DNA of 41,381 bases, from contig JAISLQ010000068.1 of NCBI GenBank assembly GCA_031290885.1, forward strand, positions 1 to 41,381. The letters run 5' to 3'. The position numbers and the translations under genes are program-made. Source of the DNA: Acidaminococcales bacterium (GTDB taxonomy: Bacteria > Bacillota > Negativicutes > Acidaminococcales > JAISLQ01). Positions 7,643-16,800 of the stretch are shown piece after piece (position 1 is the stretch's first letter; each line of letters begins with the position of its first letter). The notes under the pieces were generated by a model. The model had not been told where the DNA came from and did no database searches. It saw only the letters and a list, made by a program, of their open reading frames with translations.

Positions 7643-9106
7643 ATGCGAAACGCCATGACGGCCGACGTCGTCGTTATCGGCGGCGGAATCGTTGGCGCCG
7701 CCATAGCGCGTGAGTTGTCAAAATATCAGCTTTCGGTAACGCTGATTGAAAAAGCGCCCGACTTGTCAACCGGGACGACCAAGGCCAACAGCGGCATACT
7801 GCACGCCGGCTTTGACCCCGCGCCGGGCAGCGTCAAGGGGCGCGCCAACGTGCGCGGCAATTTTTTGTACCGTCAGTTGGAGGAAGAGCTTGGGCTACAA
7901 ATCCGCTGGACGGGCTCCCTGGTCGTGGCCAAGACCGAAGAGGAGACAGCCGCCCTCAAAGGACTTATCGCGCGCGGCGCGCAAAACGGAGTGCCCGGCC
8001 TCGCTTTGCTTGCAGGCGATGAAATCTTCCGGCGCGAGCCAAATCTCGCCAAAGACATAAAAACCGCCCTTTACGCGCCGACGGCCGGCGTCATTTCTCC
8101 TTTTGCCGCCGCGATCGCCTTTGCCGAATGTGCCGCGCAAAACGGCGCGCGGATAATGCTTGACTGCGAAGCGGAAGGATTTGAGGTCAAAGGCGGCCGG
8201 ATTCGCGCCGTCCATACCAACAAAGGCAAGATCGTTACCTGTTACGCCGTAAACGCGGCCGGCCTTGACGCCGACAAGGTAAGCGGGCTGGCCGGCGATG
8301 CGAGTTTCGCCATTATGCCGCGCCGGGGCGAATATCTGGTTTTTGACCGCGCGGTTGCAAAGAGCTTGGTCAATTCGGTCGTTTTTCCTACGCCCGGGCC
8401 GCACGGCAAAGGGGTGCTGGTCGCCTCCACGTACAACGGGGAATGTTTCATCGGCCCTAACGCGCAGGACGTAGACTGCCGCGCCGATACCGGCACAACC
8501 GGCGGCGGTCTGGACTTCGTGGCGCAAACCGCGAAAAATATAATCCCGGATTTGCCGCTTTCTTCCGTTATTGCGCAATTTTCCGGCTTGCGCGCAGTTT
8601 CCGATACGGACGACTTTATTGTGGAAAATTCGTCCGTAACGCGCGGGCTCGTGCAGGCGGCCGGAATGCAGTCGCCGGGGCTGACCGCGGCTCCGGCGGT
8701 GGCGGAGATGGTCGCCGGGCTCTTGCAAGAAGCCGGGCTGAAAATGTCGGGAAAAAGCGATTTCAACGGCCGCCTGCCGGCAAAAATACAAACGCGCCGG
8801 CTAAGCGACCGGCAAAAAGACAGCCTTATCAAGGACAATCCGGCTTTCGGCCGGATCGTCTGCCGTTGCGAAACAGTCAGCGAAGGAGAAATAGTGGCCG
8901 CCATCCATTCGATTTGCGGGGCCCGGACCGTAGACGGAGTAAAAAGGCGCGTCCGCGCCGGTTTCGGCCGTTGCCAGGGCGGGTTCTGCGGCCCGCGCGT
9001 CGCGGCCATCCTTGCCCGGGAACTGGGCATTGGCCTGACCGCGATTGTCAAAGAGTCGTCCGCGTCGGTATTATATTTTGCCAAACACGGCAGCGAGAGG
9101 ATTTAG
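7643..9106 (+). CDS. GlpA-like FAD-dependent dehydrogenase with [2Fe-2S] tail
   Basis: Flavoprotein of 487 residues, probably an anaerobic-type glycerol-3-phosphate or related 2-hydroxyacid dehydrogenase. Residues 8-30 form the dinucleotide fold (VVVIGGGIVGAAIARELS), followed by a DAO-type domain with TTKANSGILHAGFD. The C-terminal 90 residues carry a BFD-like [2Fe-2S] site: CRC near 412 and CQGGFC near 447. This architecture matches the GlpA/YurR-type family of Firmicutes and Thermotogae. It is the first gene of a tight operon with the GlpB-like gene and the DUF1667 gene, whose members co-occur widely. Start ATG 7643 is weakly supported; ATG 7655 is an alternative. L-2-hydroxyglutarate oxidase relatives cannot be excluded. 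Confidence 0.85.
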   Translation: MRNAMTADVVVIGGGIVGAAIARELSKYQLSVTLIEKAPDLSTGTTKANSGILHAGFDPAPGSVKGRANVRGNFLYRQLEEELGLQIRWTGSLVVAKTEEETAALKGLIARGAQNGVPGLALLAGDEIFRREPNLAKDIKTALYAPTAGVISPFAAAIAFAECAAQNGARIMLDCEAEGFEVKGGRIRAVHTNKGKIVTCYAVNAAGLDADKVSGLAGDASFAIMPRRGEYLVFDRAVAKSLVNSVVFPTPGPHGKGVLVASTYNGECFIGPNAQDVDCRADTGTTGGGLDFVAQTAKNIIPDLPLSSVIAQFSGLRAVSDTDDFIVENSSVTRGLVQAAGMQSPGLTAAPAVAEMVAGLLQEAGLKMSGKSDFNGRLPAKIQTRRLSDRQKDSLIKDNPAFGRIVCRCETVSEGEIVAAIHSICGARTVDGVKRRVRAGFGRCQGGFCGPRVAAILARELGIGLTAIVKESSASVLYFAKHGSERI

Positions 9107-9108
9107 TT

Positions 9109-10371
9109 TTGGAGACAAAAGAATGTGCCGTCGCCATCGTCGGCGGCGGGCCGGCCGGGCTGGCCGCGGCTAAAGCGGCGGCGCAAGCGGGCGCGGGCGA
9201 AGTCGCCGTTATTGAGCGCGATCGCGAATTGGGCGGAATATTGCAGCAGTGCATACATAGTGGCTTCGGCCTGCGGCATTTCAATGAGGAACTGACCGGC
9301 CCGGCCTACGCCGAGCGCTGCATCCTCCCGCTGAAACGTCTGCCCGGCGTCCGCGTCTACACCGATACTATGGCACTCGCCGTACAAGGCGGCAATACGG
9401 TCGTAACCAGCGGGCCGCGCGGGATTGTGGCAATAAAAGCCGGCGCCGTCGTTTTGGCTATGGGCTGCCGCGAGCGCGCGCGCGGCGCCGTGCGGATCGC
9501 CGGCACCAGGCCGGCGGGGGTGTTCACCGCCGGGGCGGCGCAGCGCATGGTCAACATGGAAGGGGCGCTGCCCGGCAATACGGCGGTGATACTCGGCTCC
9601 GGCGACATCGTCCTGATCATGGCCCGCCGCCTGAGCATAGAGGGGGTGCGCGTCCGGGCCTGCCTGGAAATAGCCCCTTGGTCAAACGGGCTTTTGCGCA
9701 ACATTGCGCAGTGTTTGGACGACTATGGCATACCGCTTTACCTTTCGCACACCATTTCCGCCATCCACGGCCGCGACCGGGTAACCGGCGTTACCTGCGT
9801 GAAAGTGGACGAAGCCTTCCGGCCGGTAGCGGGCGGGGAGTTTTATTTGGAATGTGACACGGTGCTTTTGTCTGTGGGGCTTATACCGGAAAACGAACTT
9901 TCCCGGCAGATGGGGCTGCCGCTTGATCCCCTGACCGGCGGCCCGCGCGTCGGGCAGGACAGGCAAACCGAACGCCCCGGCGTATTCGCCGCCGGCAACG
10001 TACTGCACGTGCATGACTTGGCCGACTTCGCGTCCGAGGAAGGGGCGATTGCCGGCCGCGCCGCCGCGCTTTACGCATCCGGGCAATCCGGCGCGCGCGG
10101 GCGCTCTCTCCCGGTAATTCCCGGCGACGGGCTGCGCACGGTCGTGCCGCAGTTCTTAAACATTTCCGGCGGCCCCCAAAACATCAAGCTGTTTGCCAGG
10201 GCCAGCCGCCCCAAAGAAAAACCAATTCTTGAAGCGGCGGCCGGCGGCCGGGTCGTTTTTTCGCGGGCTTTGCCGGCGGCGCGGCCAAGCGAGATGATCG
10301 TTGCCGACCTGGAAACGGACAGGCTGCCCGAAACAGCCGGCCATATAGATATACGGCTCAGGCAGGGGTGA
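9109..10371 (+). CDS. GlpB-like FAD/NAD(P)-dependent oxidoreductase
   Basis: Flavoprotein of 420 residues in the pyridine-nucleotide-disulfide reductase class. VAIVGGGPAGLAAAKAAAQAG is the FAD-binding fold at residues 8-29 (shown shortened as GGGPAGLAAA). ELGGILQQCIHSGFG and MGCRERARG are typical of the subunit paired with GlpA-like proteins in Firmicutes. A second dinucleotide fold (VILGSGDIVLIMARR) is near residue 165, and VFAAGNVLHVHDLAD near 290 closes the FAD site. TTG 9109 is chosen as start because GAGAGG precedes it by 8 nt and only 2 nt separate it from the upstream stop; there is no nearby ATG at the family boundary. It likely relays electrons between the GlpA-like partner and an acceptor. 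Confidence 0.85.
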   Translation: METKECAVAIVGGGPAGLAAAKAAAQAGAGEVAVIERDRELGGILQQCIHSGFGLRHFNEELTGPAYAERCILPLKRLPGVRVYTDTMALAVQGGNTVVTSGPRGIVAIKAGAVVLAMGCRERARGAVRIAGTRPAGVFTAGAAQRMVNMEGALPGNTAVILGSGDIVLIMARRLSIEGVRVRACLEIAPWSNGLLRNIAQCLDDYGIPLYLSHTISAIHGRDRVTGVTCVKVDEAFRPVAGGEFYLECDTVLLSVGLIPENELSRQMGLPLDPLTGGPRVGQDRQTERPGVFAAGNVLHVHDLADFASEEGAIAGRAAALYASGQSGARGRSLPVIPGDGLRTVVPQFLNISGGPQNIKLFARASRPKEKPILEAAAGGRVVFSRALPAARPSEMIVADLETDRLPETAGHIDIRLRQG

Positions 10372-10375
10372 TACA

Positions 10376-10741
10376 ATGGCGGTTGAAACAAAATGCCTAA
10401 ACTGCGTCGTCTGTCCTTTGGGCTGCCGCCTGTGGGCGCAGATACAGGACGGGGAAATATTGTCGGTCGGCGGCAATTCTTGCCCGCGCGGCGAAACATA
10501 CGCCCGCAGCGAACTTACCGCGCCCCGGCGCGTGCTTTCTTCAACGGTGAAGATAAAAAACGCCTTCCTGCCGCTTCTGCCCGTGGTCTCCGAAAAAACG
10601 CTGCCCAAGGAAAAGATACTTGACTGCGCTTTGTTTTTGCGCTCGATTGAAGTCAGCGCGCCGGTGAGCGCCGGCCAGGTGGTTGTCCATGACATTCTCG
10701 GTCTGGGGGTAAATATCGTTTCCTCCAGAAGCATGGACTGA
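10376..10741 (+). CDS. DUF1667 cysteine-rich protein
   Basis: Small protein of 121 residues with a probable metal or Fe-S site. The N-terminus has CLNCVVCPLGC, followed by a further Cys in GNSCPRGETYA at residue 40. The four-to-five-cysteine pattern and the conserved SCPRG motif are hallmarks of DUF1667, a family almost always encoded directly after GlpA/GlpB-like flavoproteins. It starts 4 nt after the upstream stop with AGGGG as ribosome site, so it is the third gene of the operon. It plausibly does the job of the Fe-S subunit GlpC, but this is inference: it lacks the membrane anchor and size of GlpC. Confidence 0.85.
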   Translation: MAVETKCLNCVVCPLGCRLWAQIQDGEILSVGGNSCPRGETYARSELTAPRRVLSSTVKIKNAFLPLLPVVSEKTLPKEKILDCALFLRSIEVSAPVSAGQVVVHDILGLGVNIVSSRSMD

Positions 10742-10745
10742 CGAG

Positions 10746-10789
10746 AAAAAAGCCTTTTTCCATAGCCGGCGGGCGGCAAAGAAAAAGGC
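10746..10789 (-). terminator. Intrinsic terminator of the 116-residue unknown gene
   Basis: GCCTTTTTC (10752-10760) pairs with GAAAAAGGC (10781-10789). Read on the minus strand the stem is followed by TTTTTT, so it ends transcripts from the gene starting at 11155. It can also form on plus, after the DUF1667 stop, but without a good T-run there. Confidence 0.75.
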
Positions 10790-10804
10790 CGAAGGAAGCC
10801 GCGA

Positions 10805-11155
10805 TTAAATTTTCATGTAACAGACAGCTTCCTCGTTGCCGCCGTAAAGTGCCGCGCCGAGCGCGCGCGCTACCGCTTCCTCAGGATCCTCGCCGCCTTT
10901 CGCCTCATAGAACAGCCGTTTGTTGTTGTGCGCGTACCCGCAGGCAAACGCCGCATCGACAGTTATGTCTTTGATATATTTGCCGAGCGCCATGAATATC
11001 CGCAATTCGTAAAGAGATTTTTCTTTGCTGTAACCTTCCACGTGGGTATAAACGATAGGGCAATTTTTCAGATCTTCATTTTTCGCGCTTTCTTCCTGTG
11101 CTTTAATTAGTTTCGCTAAATATTCTATGCTGGTTTCTTTCATCAGATTGTTCAT
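10805..11155 (-). CDS. Conserved-looking hypothetical protein, 116 aa
   Basis: I do not recognise this family. It is a soluble mixed alpha/beta protein with no signal peptide or membrane segment. The N-terminal 30 residues are helical and charged (YLAKLIKAQEESAKNED), the middle holds YELRIFMALGKYIKDITVDAAFACGYA, quoted here only by positions 51-77, and the C-terminus has EDPEEAVARALGAALYGG. It is a real gene by its own signals: GGGAGGGA 10 nt before the ATG, a promoter at 11196-11224, and a strong terminator after the stop. It stands alone between two plus-strand units. Confidence 0.7.
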   Translation of the reverse strand: MNNLMKETSIEYLAKLIKAQEESAKNEDLKNCPIVYTHVEGYSKEKSLYELRIFMALGKYIKDITVDAAFACGYAHNNKRLFYEAKGGEDPEEAVARALGAALYGGNEEAVCYMKI

Positions 11156-11195
11156 GCAATAAGTCCCTCCCCAACAAATAAACGGCTATGACGCT

Positions 11196-11224
11196 ATTTT
11201 ACCACAAACGCGCGGCAATTGTAA
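11196..11224 (-). promoter_or_regulatory. Promoter for the 116-aa unknown gene
   Basis: On the minus strand TTACAA (11219-11224) and TAAAAT (11196-11201) are spaced by 17 bp. TGG just before the -10 makes it an extended -10 type. Confidence 0.6.
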
Positions 11225-11325
11225 ATGTTGCGCTGCGCGGCCTTCTTCCCGGCCCCAAACAGAAGGAGGGGCGCGCGGGCGCGCCCGCTCCCCTAAGGCC
11301 ATAGCCTTTCCAAAGGAGACAGTTC

Positions 11326-11961
11326 ATGTTTTTCCCATTTCCTTGGCCAAAAAATTTTTTCCTTTATGTGTTGCTGGCGGCAATATTGCTGGCTACCTGC
11401 GTATTTTCGTCCCTTCTCGCGTTTAAGATGAAAAACCGGGGACCTGACGTTGTTTGGACAAAAACGGAATTGGCGGCGCACAATTCCGCCATAACATTGG
11501 ATCTGCCTTTTACCGCGGCGGAAGACCCCAGCTTCACGATAGATCCGGAAATCAGGTTTTATGTGCGGAGCACCAAGGCTTTTTTTGGGCACAACGATGA
11601 TTTTATGCTTTATGTATATTCCGTAACCTTCCGTACGGAAATATTGCAAAGCGATTGGTCGCCCAACATAGAAAATATGTCCGACGTTACGATATCGACG
11701 CTGAAAAAAAACGAACTCTTGTCTAATCTCGCCTATCAAAAGCGCTATGTAACCATAGGCAAAACCAAGGCGATGGAAGTTGCCAGCCGTTACAAACTGC
11801 GCGGCGAAAATTATATGCAAAGGGTGCTGCATCTGGCGTTCCAAGGCTCCATATGGTCCCTGAAGGCGACCTTCAGGGAAAAGGACGGATTGTCCGATGA
11901 AATGATCACAAAAATATTCCGGTCGATCAGCGTTACGGCCAACGCGCAAAAAGCCGGCTGA
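11326..11961 (+). CDS. Membrane-anchored hypothetical protein, 211 aa
   Basis: Unknown family. Residues 11-32 form one N-terminal hydrophobic helix (FLYVLLAAILLATCVFSSLL), either an uncleaved anchor or a signal peptide, so about 175 residues should face the extracytoplasmic side. That part looks like a beta-rich fold with few cysteines. It ends with a segment (LSDEMITKIFRSISV) reminiscent of small lipoprotein-like domains that measure changes in periplasmic proteins, but I cannot name a family. The ATG has an excellent AAAGGAGA box 7-8 nt upstream. It appears monocistronic; hairpins at 11968 and 12142 follow it. Confidence 0.7.
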   Translation: MFFPFPWPKNFFLYVLLAAILLATCVFSSLLAFKMKNRGPDVVWTKTELAAHNSAITLDLPFTAAEDPSFTIDPEIRFYVRSTKAFFGHNDDFMLYVYSVTFRTEILQSDWSPNIENMSDVTISTLKKNELLSNLAYQKRYVTIGKTKAMEVASRYKLRGENYMQRVLHLAFQGSIWSLKATFREKDGLSDEMITKIFRSISVTANAQKAG

Positions 11962-12376
11962 ATGTCCGCCATATTGAACAGGCGGGACGCCCCGCTGTTC
12001 AAGATGGCCTGCGCCCGCAATCCGTTTGGTTTCTTTATTTAAATATGAGCATCGCGCATAGTGCCTTGCGGTCCGGCGCATTGCTCTCGCGGCTTGAGCC
12101 CGCGCCCCAAGGCATCGTTTCCCCCGATGCCTTCCAACGGCCAGCCGCGCCTTGCGGCTGATTTTTTTTGCCGCCGTTTCAGAGCCTGCCAACGCTGTCG
12201 GAAATGTTCGGATTTTGAGTGAATTTTTTCGTCAGGCGCAGCGCAAAACGCCAGCGGGCCCGTAGGTTCGGCGCGGCCTTCGAGCAAAGCGGCCGCGTCT
12301 TTTGCCCAGCCAAACATGCGCGCCGGCGCCGGTTGTTTTGGGGACGCCGCCGGCCTTCGGCCTTCATCCCGGGCTT
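11962..12376 (+). other. Gene-free interval with two hairpins
   Basis: No convincing gene is present. An 18-bp imperfect inverted repeat at 11968-12013 (GCCATATTGAACAG with its complement) follows the stop of the 211-aa gene, without a T-run. The terminator at 12142 is annotated separately. A 92-codon minus-strand frame at 12039-12317 crosses that terminator and lacks a ribosome site, so it is not called. Confidence 0.5.
12142..12169 (+). terminator. Intrinsic terminator
   Basis: CAGCCGC (12142-12148) pairs with GCGGCTG (12154-12160), with loop GCCTT, followed by ATTTTTTTT. It would end transcripts of the 211-aa gene. Confidence 0.85.
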
Positions 12377-13552
12377 TTATTCAGGATCTTTTTGCGCGAT
12401 TGTTCCTTTTTCGCGCAGCCTTGCTATTTCGTCGCCTGAAAAGCCCAAGCTTTCAAGCACCGCGCAGTTGTCCTCGCCCAGATGCCGCGCCCGCGCGCCG
12501 GGGATTCCCGGCGTTTCCGACAAAACCGCCGGGCAGTTGAGCTGCCGGTAACCGCCAAGCTGTTTGTCGGCCAAATTAAGCAGCATGCCGTTTTCCGCCA
12601 AAACTCCTTTTTCCATCATTTCGCGCAAACTATAAACAGGCGTTACGCAAATGTCTTCCCCGGCAAATATTTCTTCCCACTCCGCCCGCGCCTTTTGCGC
12701 GAATATATCGCCAATGCGCCTGAACAAAGCGGGATGGGCGTTGACGTCGGCAATGTCCTTTTCCAGCTCGGGAACCTCCAGCAATTCGCAAAACCTCCGC
12801 CAGAACTTCATTTCCATGGCGGCTACGGTAAAATGCCCGCCGTCTCCGGTGCGGTATGTGCAGTAGTTCGGCGCGCGCCGCGGGTACATGGGAACGCCGG
12901 TATCCTTCTCGCCCATATAATTGGCAAAATTTACCGGCAGCAAAGACAGAGCGGAACGCATAAGCGAGATATCGACCGCTTGCCCCCGGCCTGTAAGGGC
13001 GCGGGCGCAGACTGCCGCCAGTACGGCGAACGCCGCCTCCAGCGCCGCGCTCAGCCCCGCCAACTGCACGTTGTATATAAAAGGATCGCCCCCCCCTTCC
13101 TGATGATTGATGCCGGCCAAGCCGAGCGCGTTGATGTCGTGGGCCGCCCGGGCGCTGAACTTTCCCGTCTGCCCGTAGCCTGACAAAGAACAGTATATCA
13201 GGCGCGGATTGACTTCCCGCAGGGCGCCGTAGTCCAGGCCAATTCGCGCCATCGACCCCGGCCTTGACGACTCCAGCAATATGTCCGCCTGCCGCGCCAA
13301 AGATAAAAAAATCCGGCGCCCTTCTTCCCTTTTAAAATCAAGGCAAAGGCTTTTTTTTCCGCGGTTAAGCGTCAAATGCCAGTAACTCAGCCCGGCTTTC
13401 AGCGGCTGGAAAAAGCGCAGCGGATCCGGGGCGTCCGGCCGCTCCACCTTGATTACCTCGGCGCCGTAGTCCGCCAGCAGCATGCCGCAATAATTGCCGG
13501 GCAAAAGTTTGGTCAGGTCAAGCACTTTTATGTTTTTTAGCGCCATGATCAT
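12377..13552 (-). CDS. Class III CoA-transferase (CaiB/BaiF family)
   Basis: Enzyme of 391 residues that moves CoA between carboxylic acids by the family III mechanism (formyl-CoA transferase, CaiB, BaiF) or racemises 2-methylacyl-CoA. The N-terminus has LLPGNYCGMLLADYGAEVIKVE, cited as residues 14-35, a near-universal family block. The catalytic-Asp region (AAHDINALGLAG) is around residue 155-165, and GRGQAVDISL follows near 220. Exact substrates cannot be deduced. ATG 13552 is used because GGAG lies 10 nt before it; the longer frame to 13744 runs through the promoter. A GC-rich hairpin sits in its leader. It diverges from the sensor kinase. Confidence 0.88.
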   Translation of the reverse strand: MIMALKNIKVLDLTKLLPGNYCGMLLADYGAEVIKVERPDAPDPLRFFQPLKAGLSYWHLTLNRGKKSLCLDFKREEGRRIFLSLARQADILLESSRPGSMARIGLDYGALREVNPRLIYCSLSGYGQTGKFSARAAHDINALGLAGINHQEGGGDPFIYNVQLAGLSAALEAAFAVLAAVCARALTGRGQAVDISLMRSALSLLPVNFANYMGEKDTGVPMYPRRAPNYCTYRTGDGGHFTVAAMEMKFWRRFCELLEVPELEKDIADVNAHPALFRRIGDIFAQKARAEWEEIFAGEDICVTPVYSLREMMEKGVLAENGMLLNLADKQLGGYRQLNCPAVLSETPGIPGARARHLGEDNCAVLESLGFSGDEIARLREKGTIAQKDPE

Positions 13553-13579
13553 CTGAAAATCACTCCTTTTCCCATTGTC

Positions 13580-13603
13580 GCCGCCGCGCAAAGGCGCGGC
13601 GGC
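13580..13603 (-). promoter_or_regulatory. Perfect 10-bp leader hairpin of the CoA-transferase
   Basis: GCCGCCGCGC (13580-13589) and GCGCGGCGGC (13594-13603) are perfectly complementary around a 4-nt loop. The hairpin lies in the transcribed leader, 13 nt before the GGAG box, and lacks a T-run. It may affect mRNA stability or translation. Confidence 0.5.
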
Positions 13604-13664
13604 TTTCACAAAAAACTGCCGGGAGGTCAAATAATGTGTTAAAATAGATAATAGATAATATGTC

Positions 13665-13673
13665 ATTATACCA
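13665..13673 (-). promoter_or_regulatory. Extended -10 promoter for the CoA-transferase gene
   Basis: On the minus strand TGG-TATAAT (TATAAT complement at 13665-13670) forms an extended -10. The -35 region is weak. Confidence 0.55.
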
Positions 13674-13755
13674 CTTATTGCCAACGGGCACACCAAAGGA
13701 CATCTTGAAACGTCTTTTGCCGCAAGGGAACTTTCAACATGCAAACAATTTTATC

Positions 13756-13769
13756 GTTCAACGTTGAAC
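13756..13769. promoter_or_regulatory. 14-bp perfect palindrome upstream of the sensor kinase
   Basis: GTTCAACGTTGAAC is a perfect palindrome in the divergent gap, about 80 nt before the kinase start. It has the size and symmetry of a dimeric repressor or activator site. No cognate regulator is visible in the window. Confidence 0.4.
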
Positions 13770-13849
13770 TGAATCCGGCCTATTGTTCCAGCGGCGGCCA
13801 TGCGGCACAAAAATCGCCATGATTTTTCGCGCTAATCTGGTGAAATGAG

Positions 13850-16800
13850 TTGGTTTTTGTGAAAAAACTGTCAGTAACTATAATGGCGGGTTTGTGGTTT
13901 TTGCTTTCCGGCCTGCCCGCTTTTGCGGCTTTGCCGGATCGCCCGAACGATTATAAATCCATACCGGGAGTTACGCAAGACGAGATAGACGCAATCGAGG
14001 CAATTAAGGCAAAATACGGAACACTGACTTACGGCACCCTGCGCAGCAGCGAAGCGTTTGAAACCGAAGGCGCCGCTGACGGGTTTGCCATAAAGCTTGC
14101 CGCTATGCTTACGGATATTTTCGGCGTAAAATTTGAACATCGCTTTTATGATTGGAACAAATTGCTGCAAGACTTGGAGAACAACAAACTGGATTTCGCC
14201 GGCGAACTCAGCGCGAACCCAGAGCGGCGGCTGCGCTATTTCATGACCGGCGCGCTGTACGAGCGCACGATTAAAATATTCACCCTGCGCGGCGCGCCCG
14301 ACATTAGGGAAATAGCCAAAACCCGCCCAGTTCGCCTTCTTTTCCTCCACAGGACGATTACCGGCGAGCAACTGAAAAGGATTATTGATTTTCCCGTGGA
14401 GATTTCTTTCGCGGACGACTACCGAAAGGCCGCCGAAAGCCTGCTTGCCCACGCAGCCGACGCTTTTTTGGGAGACGATGCGTCCGCTTTTTATTTTGAG
14501 CCTTATGATCTTATCAAAGCGCAGACCTATTTCCCTCTTATCTATTCGCCCATTTCCCTGTCTACGGCCAATCCCGAATTAAAGCCCGTCATAGACGTAA
14601 TGCAAAAATACGCGCAAAACGGCGGCATAAACTATATCGAGCGCCTGTACGCGGAGTGCGCCCGCGCCTATATCCGCCATAGATTTTATGCGGAGCTGGA
14701 CGCCGGGGAAAAAGAATACTTGAAAAATCTGGCGGCGCAAGGCGGCGAAGTTAAAATCGTCGCGGAGTCGGACAATTATCCGGTTAGCTTTTACAACGAC
14801 ACGGAAAAAGAATTTCAGGGCGTGGCGATCGACGTCCTTAATGAGATAGGATCCATATCCGGCCTTAAATTTGTTCCGGTCAACAAGCCGGGCCTTTCCC
14901 TGCCCGAGATCACGGCTATCTTGATGAGCGGCCAGGCTTCTTTGGCCACGTCGCTGGTAAAACCGTCCGGGCAGTATAATTCCAACCTTTGGGGCGACGA
15001 GGCCTTTGCCGTGGATAAGTGCGCCTTGCTTGCTGCCGCCGGGCATCACGACATACAGATCAATCAAATACTTAACTACCGAGTCGGCCTGATCCGCGAC
15101 AGCGTACAAGCGGCCATATACAATGAATGGTTTTATGGCCGCACCAACGCCATTTATTACGATACCTCCGATCAGGCCTTTAACGCTTTGCGTTCGGGCG
15201 AAATAGATTTTTTTCTGGCTTCGCGCGACATGCTGCTCCAACAGGGCAATTACCGCGAAAAATTCGGCTTTAAGGCGAGCATTGTCTTTGAAAGCGACAT
15301 ATTCTACAAATTTGGTTTCAACTATGACGAAGGCAAGCTCAAGGCAATCGTCTGCAAAGCCCAGAAATTTGTTCCGGTCGGCAAAATAAACGACCAATGG
15401 ATAAGAAAAGTATTTGACTACCGCGATAAATTTTTCAACTATGTTACCCCCTACATTTTTGCCTTTATCGTTGTCTTGGCGACGTCTTTGGTCGGCATCT
15501 GCATACTGTACGCGCATAACCGCAAATTGAGCGGGAACTTGGCGCAGCTTGTCCGCGAACGCACGCATGAGCTTGAAGTGCAGACCTCGACTTTGTCAAC
15601 GATATTTTCCGCCATTCCCGACCTGATGTTTGTCAAAGACGCGCAAGGCCGCTACATCCAATGCAACAGCAGTTTCGCGCGTTATATGAGCCTAAGGCGC
15701 GAAGACATTATCGGCAGGGCCGACTATGAGCTTTTCGGCCCGGAACGCAAACAGCAGTACGACAAATATTTCGAAATGGACAAATTTATCATGGACACGC
15801 TGGAGACACGGTCAATCGAAGAAGAAATCTATTCCGAAAGCGCCAAAACGTCGCGGCTATTCGAGGTAATCAAAACGCCGTTCATACAAAACGGCGACGC
15901 GACAGGGGTCATGGGCATAGCGCGCGACATTACCGAGCGCAAGGCGATTGAGGCGGCCGCCAATGTCGCGTCCAAGGCAAAAAGCGATTTCCTTGCGCGC
16001 ATAAGCCATGAAATAAGGACGCCGCTGAACGCGATCATCGGCATGACCCATATCGCCCGCAATTCCATCGACGACAAAGGCAAGGCGCTCGCTTCCATCG
16101 ACAAAATAACTACCGCTTCCAGCCACCTGTTGGGCTTGATCAATGATGTGCTTGATATGTCCAAGATAGAATCGGGCAAATTTGAAATATCCCGGGAACC
16201 TTTTAAATTGGTCGGCGCGCTTTCGGAAGTATCCAGCATCATTTCGCAGCGCTGCAAGGAAAAGTCCGTCAATTTCCAAAACAACATCGCCTCCCTGCCG
16301 AACCTTGCCCTAGTCGGCGACAAACTGCGGCTTAACCAAGTGCTTATCAACATTCTCGGCAACGCGGTAAAATTCACCCCGGCGCTGGGCGAAGTCAAAC
16401 TGCAAGTGGAAACGCTGCAAGATGACGACCAACAAATCAGCTTGCGCTTCGTCCTCTCCGATAACGGCATCGGCATGACGCCGGAGCAAATGGAAAAACT
16501 CTTCATCGCCTTCGAGCAAACCGACAATTCGATTGCCGCCCGTTTCGGCGGCACCGGCTTGGGGCTGGCGATCAGCCAGAACCTTGTCAATCTCATGGGC
16601 GGCAATATCTGCGTAGAAAGCCGGTCGGGGGTCGGTTCCGTCTTCAGCTTTGAACTGACCTTCCCCAAAGCCGCCGCGGCGCTGTCTGAACCCGCGCCGG
16701 AAGAAGAAGGCGGCGAACTTGATTTTGTGGGCAGCCGGCTTTTGCTGGCCGAGGACGTCGAAATAAACAGGATAATCTTAAAAGAACTGCTCGCGGCCAC

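Noticed and set aside
12039-12317. 92-codon minus-strand frame
   Set aside because: It has no ribosome site and crosses the intrinsic terminator at 12142; no recognisable domain.
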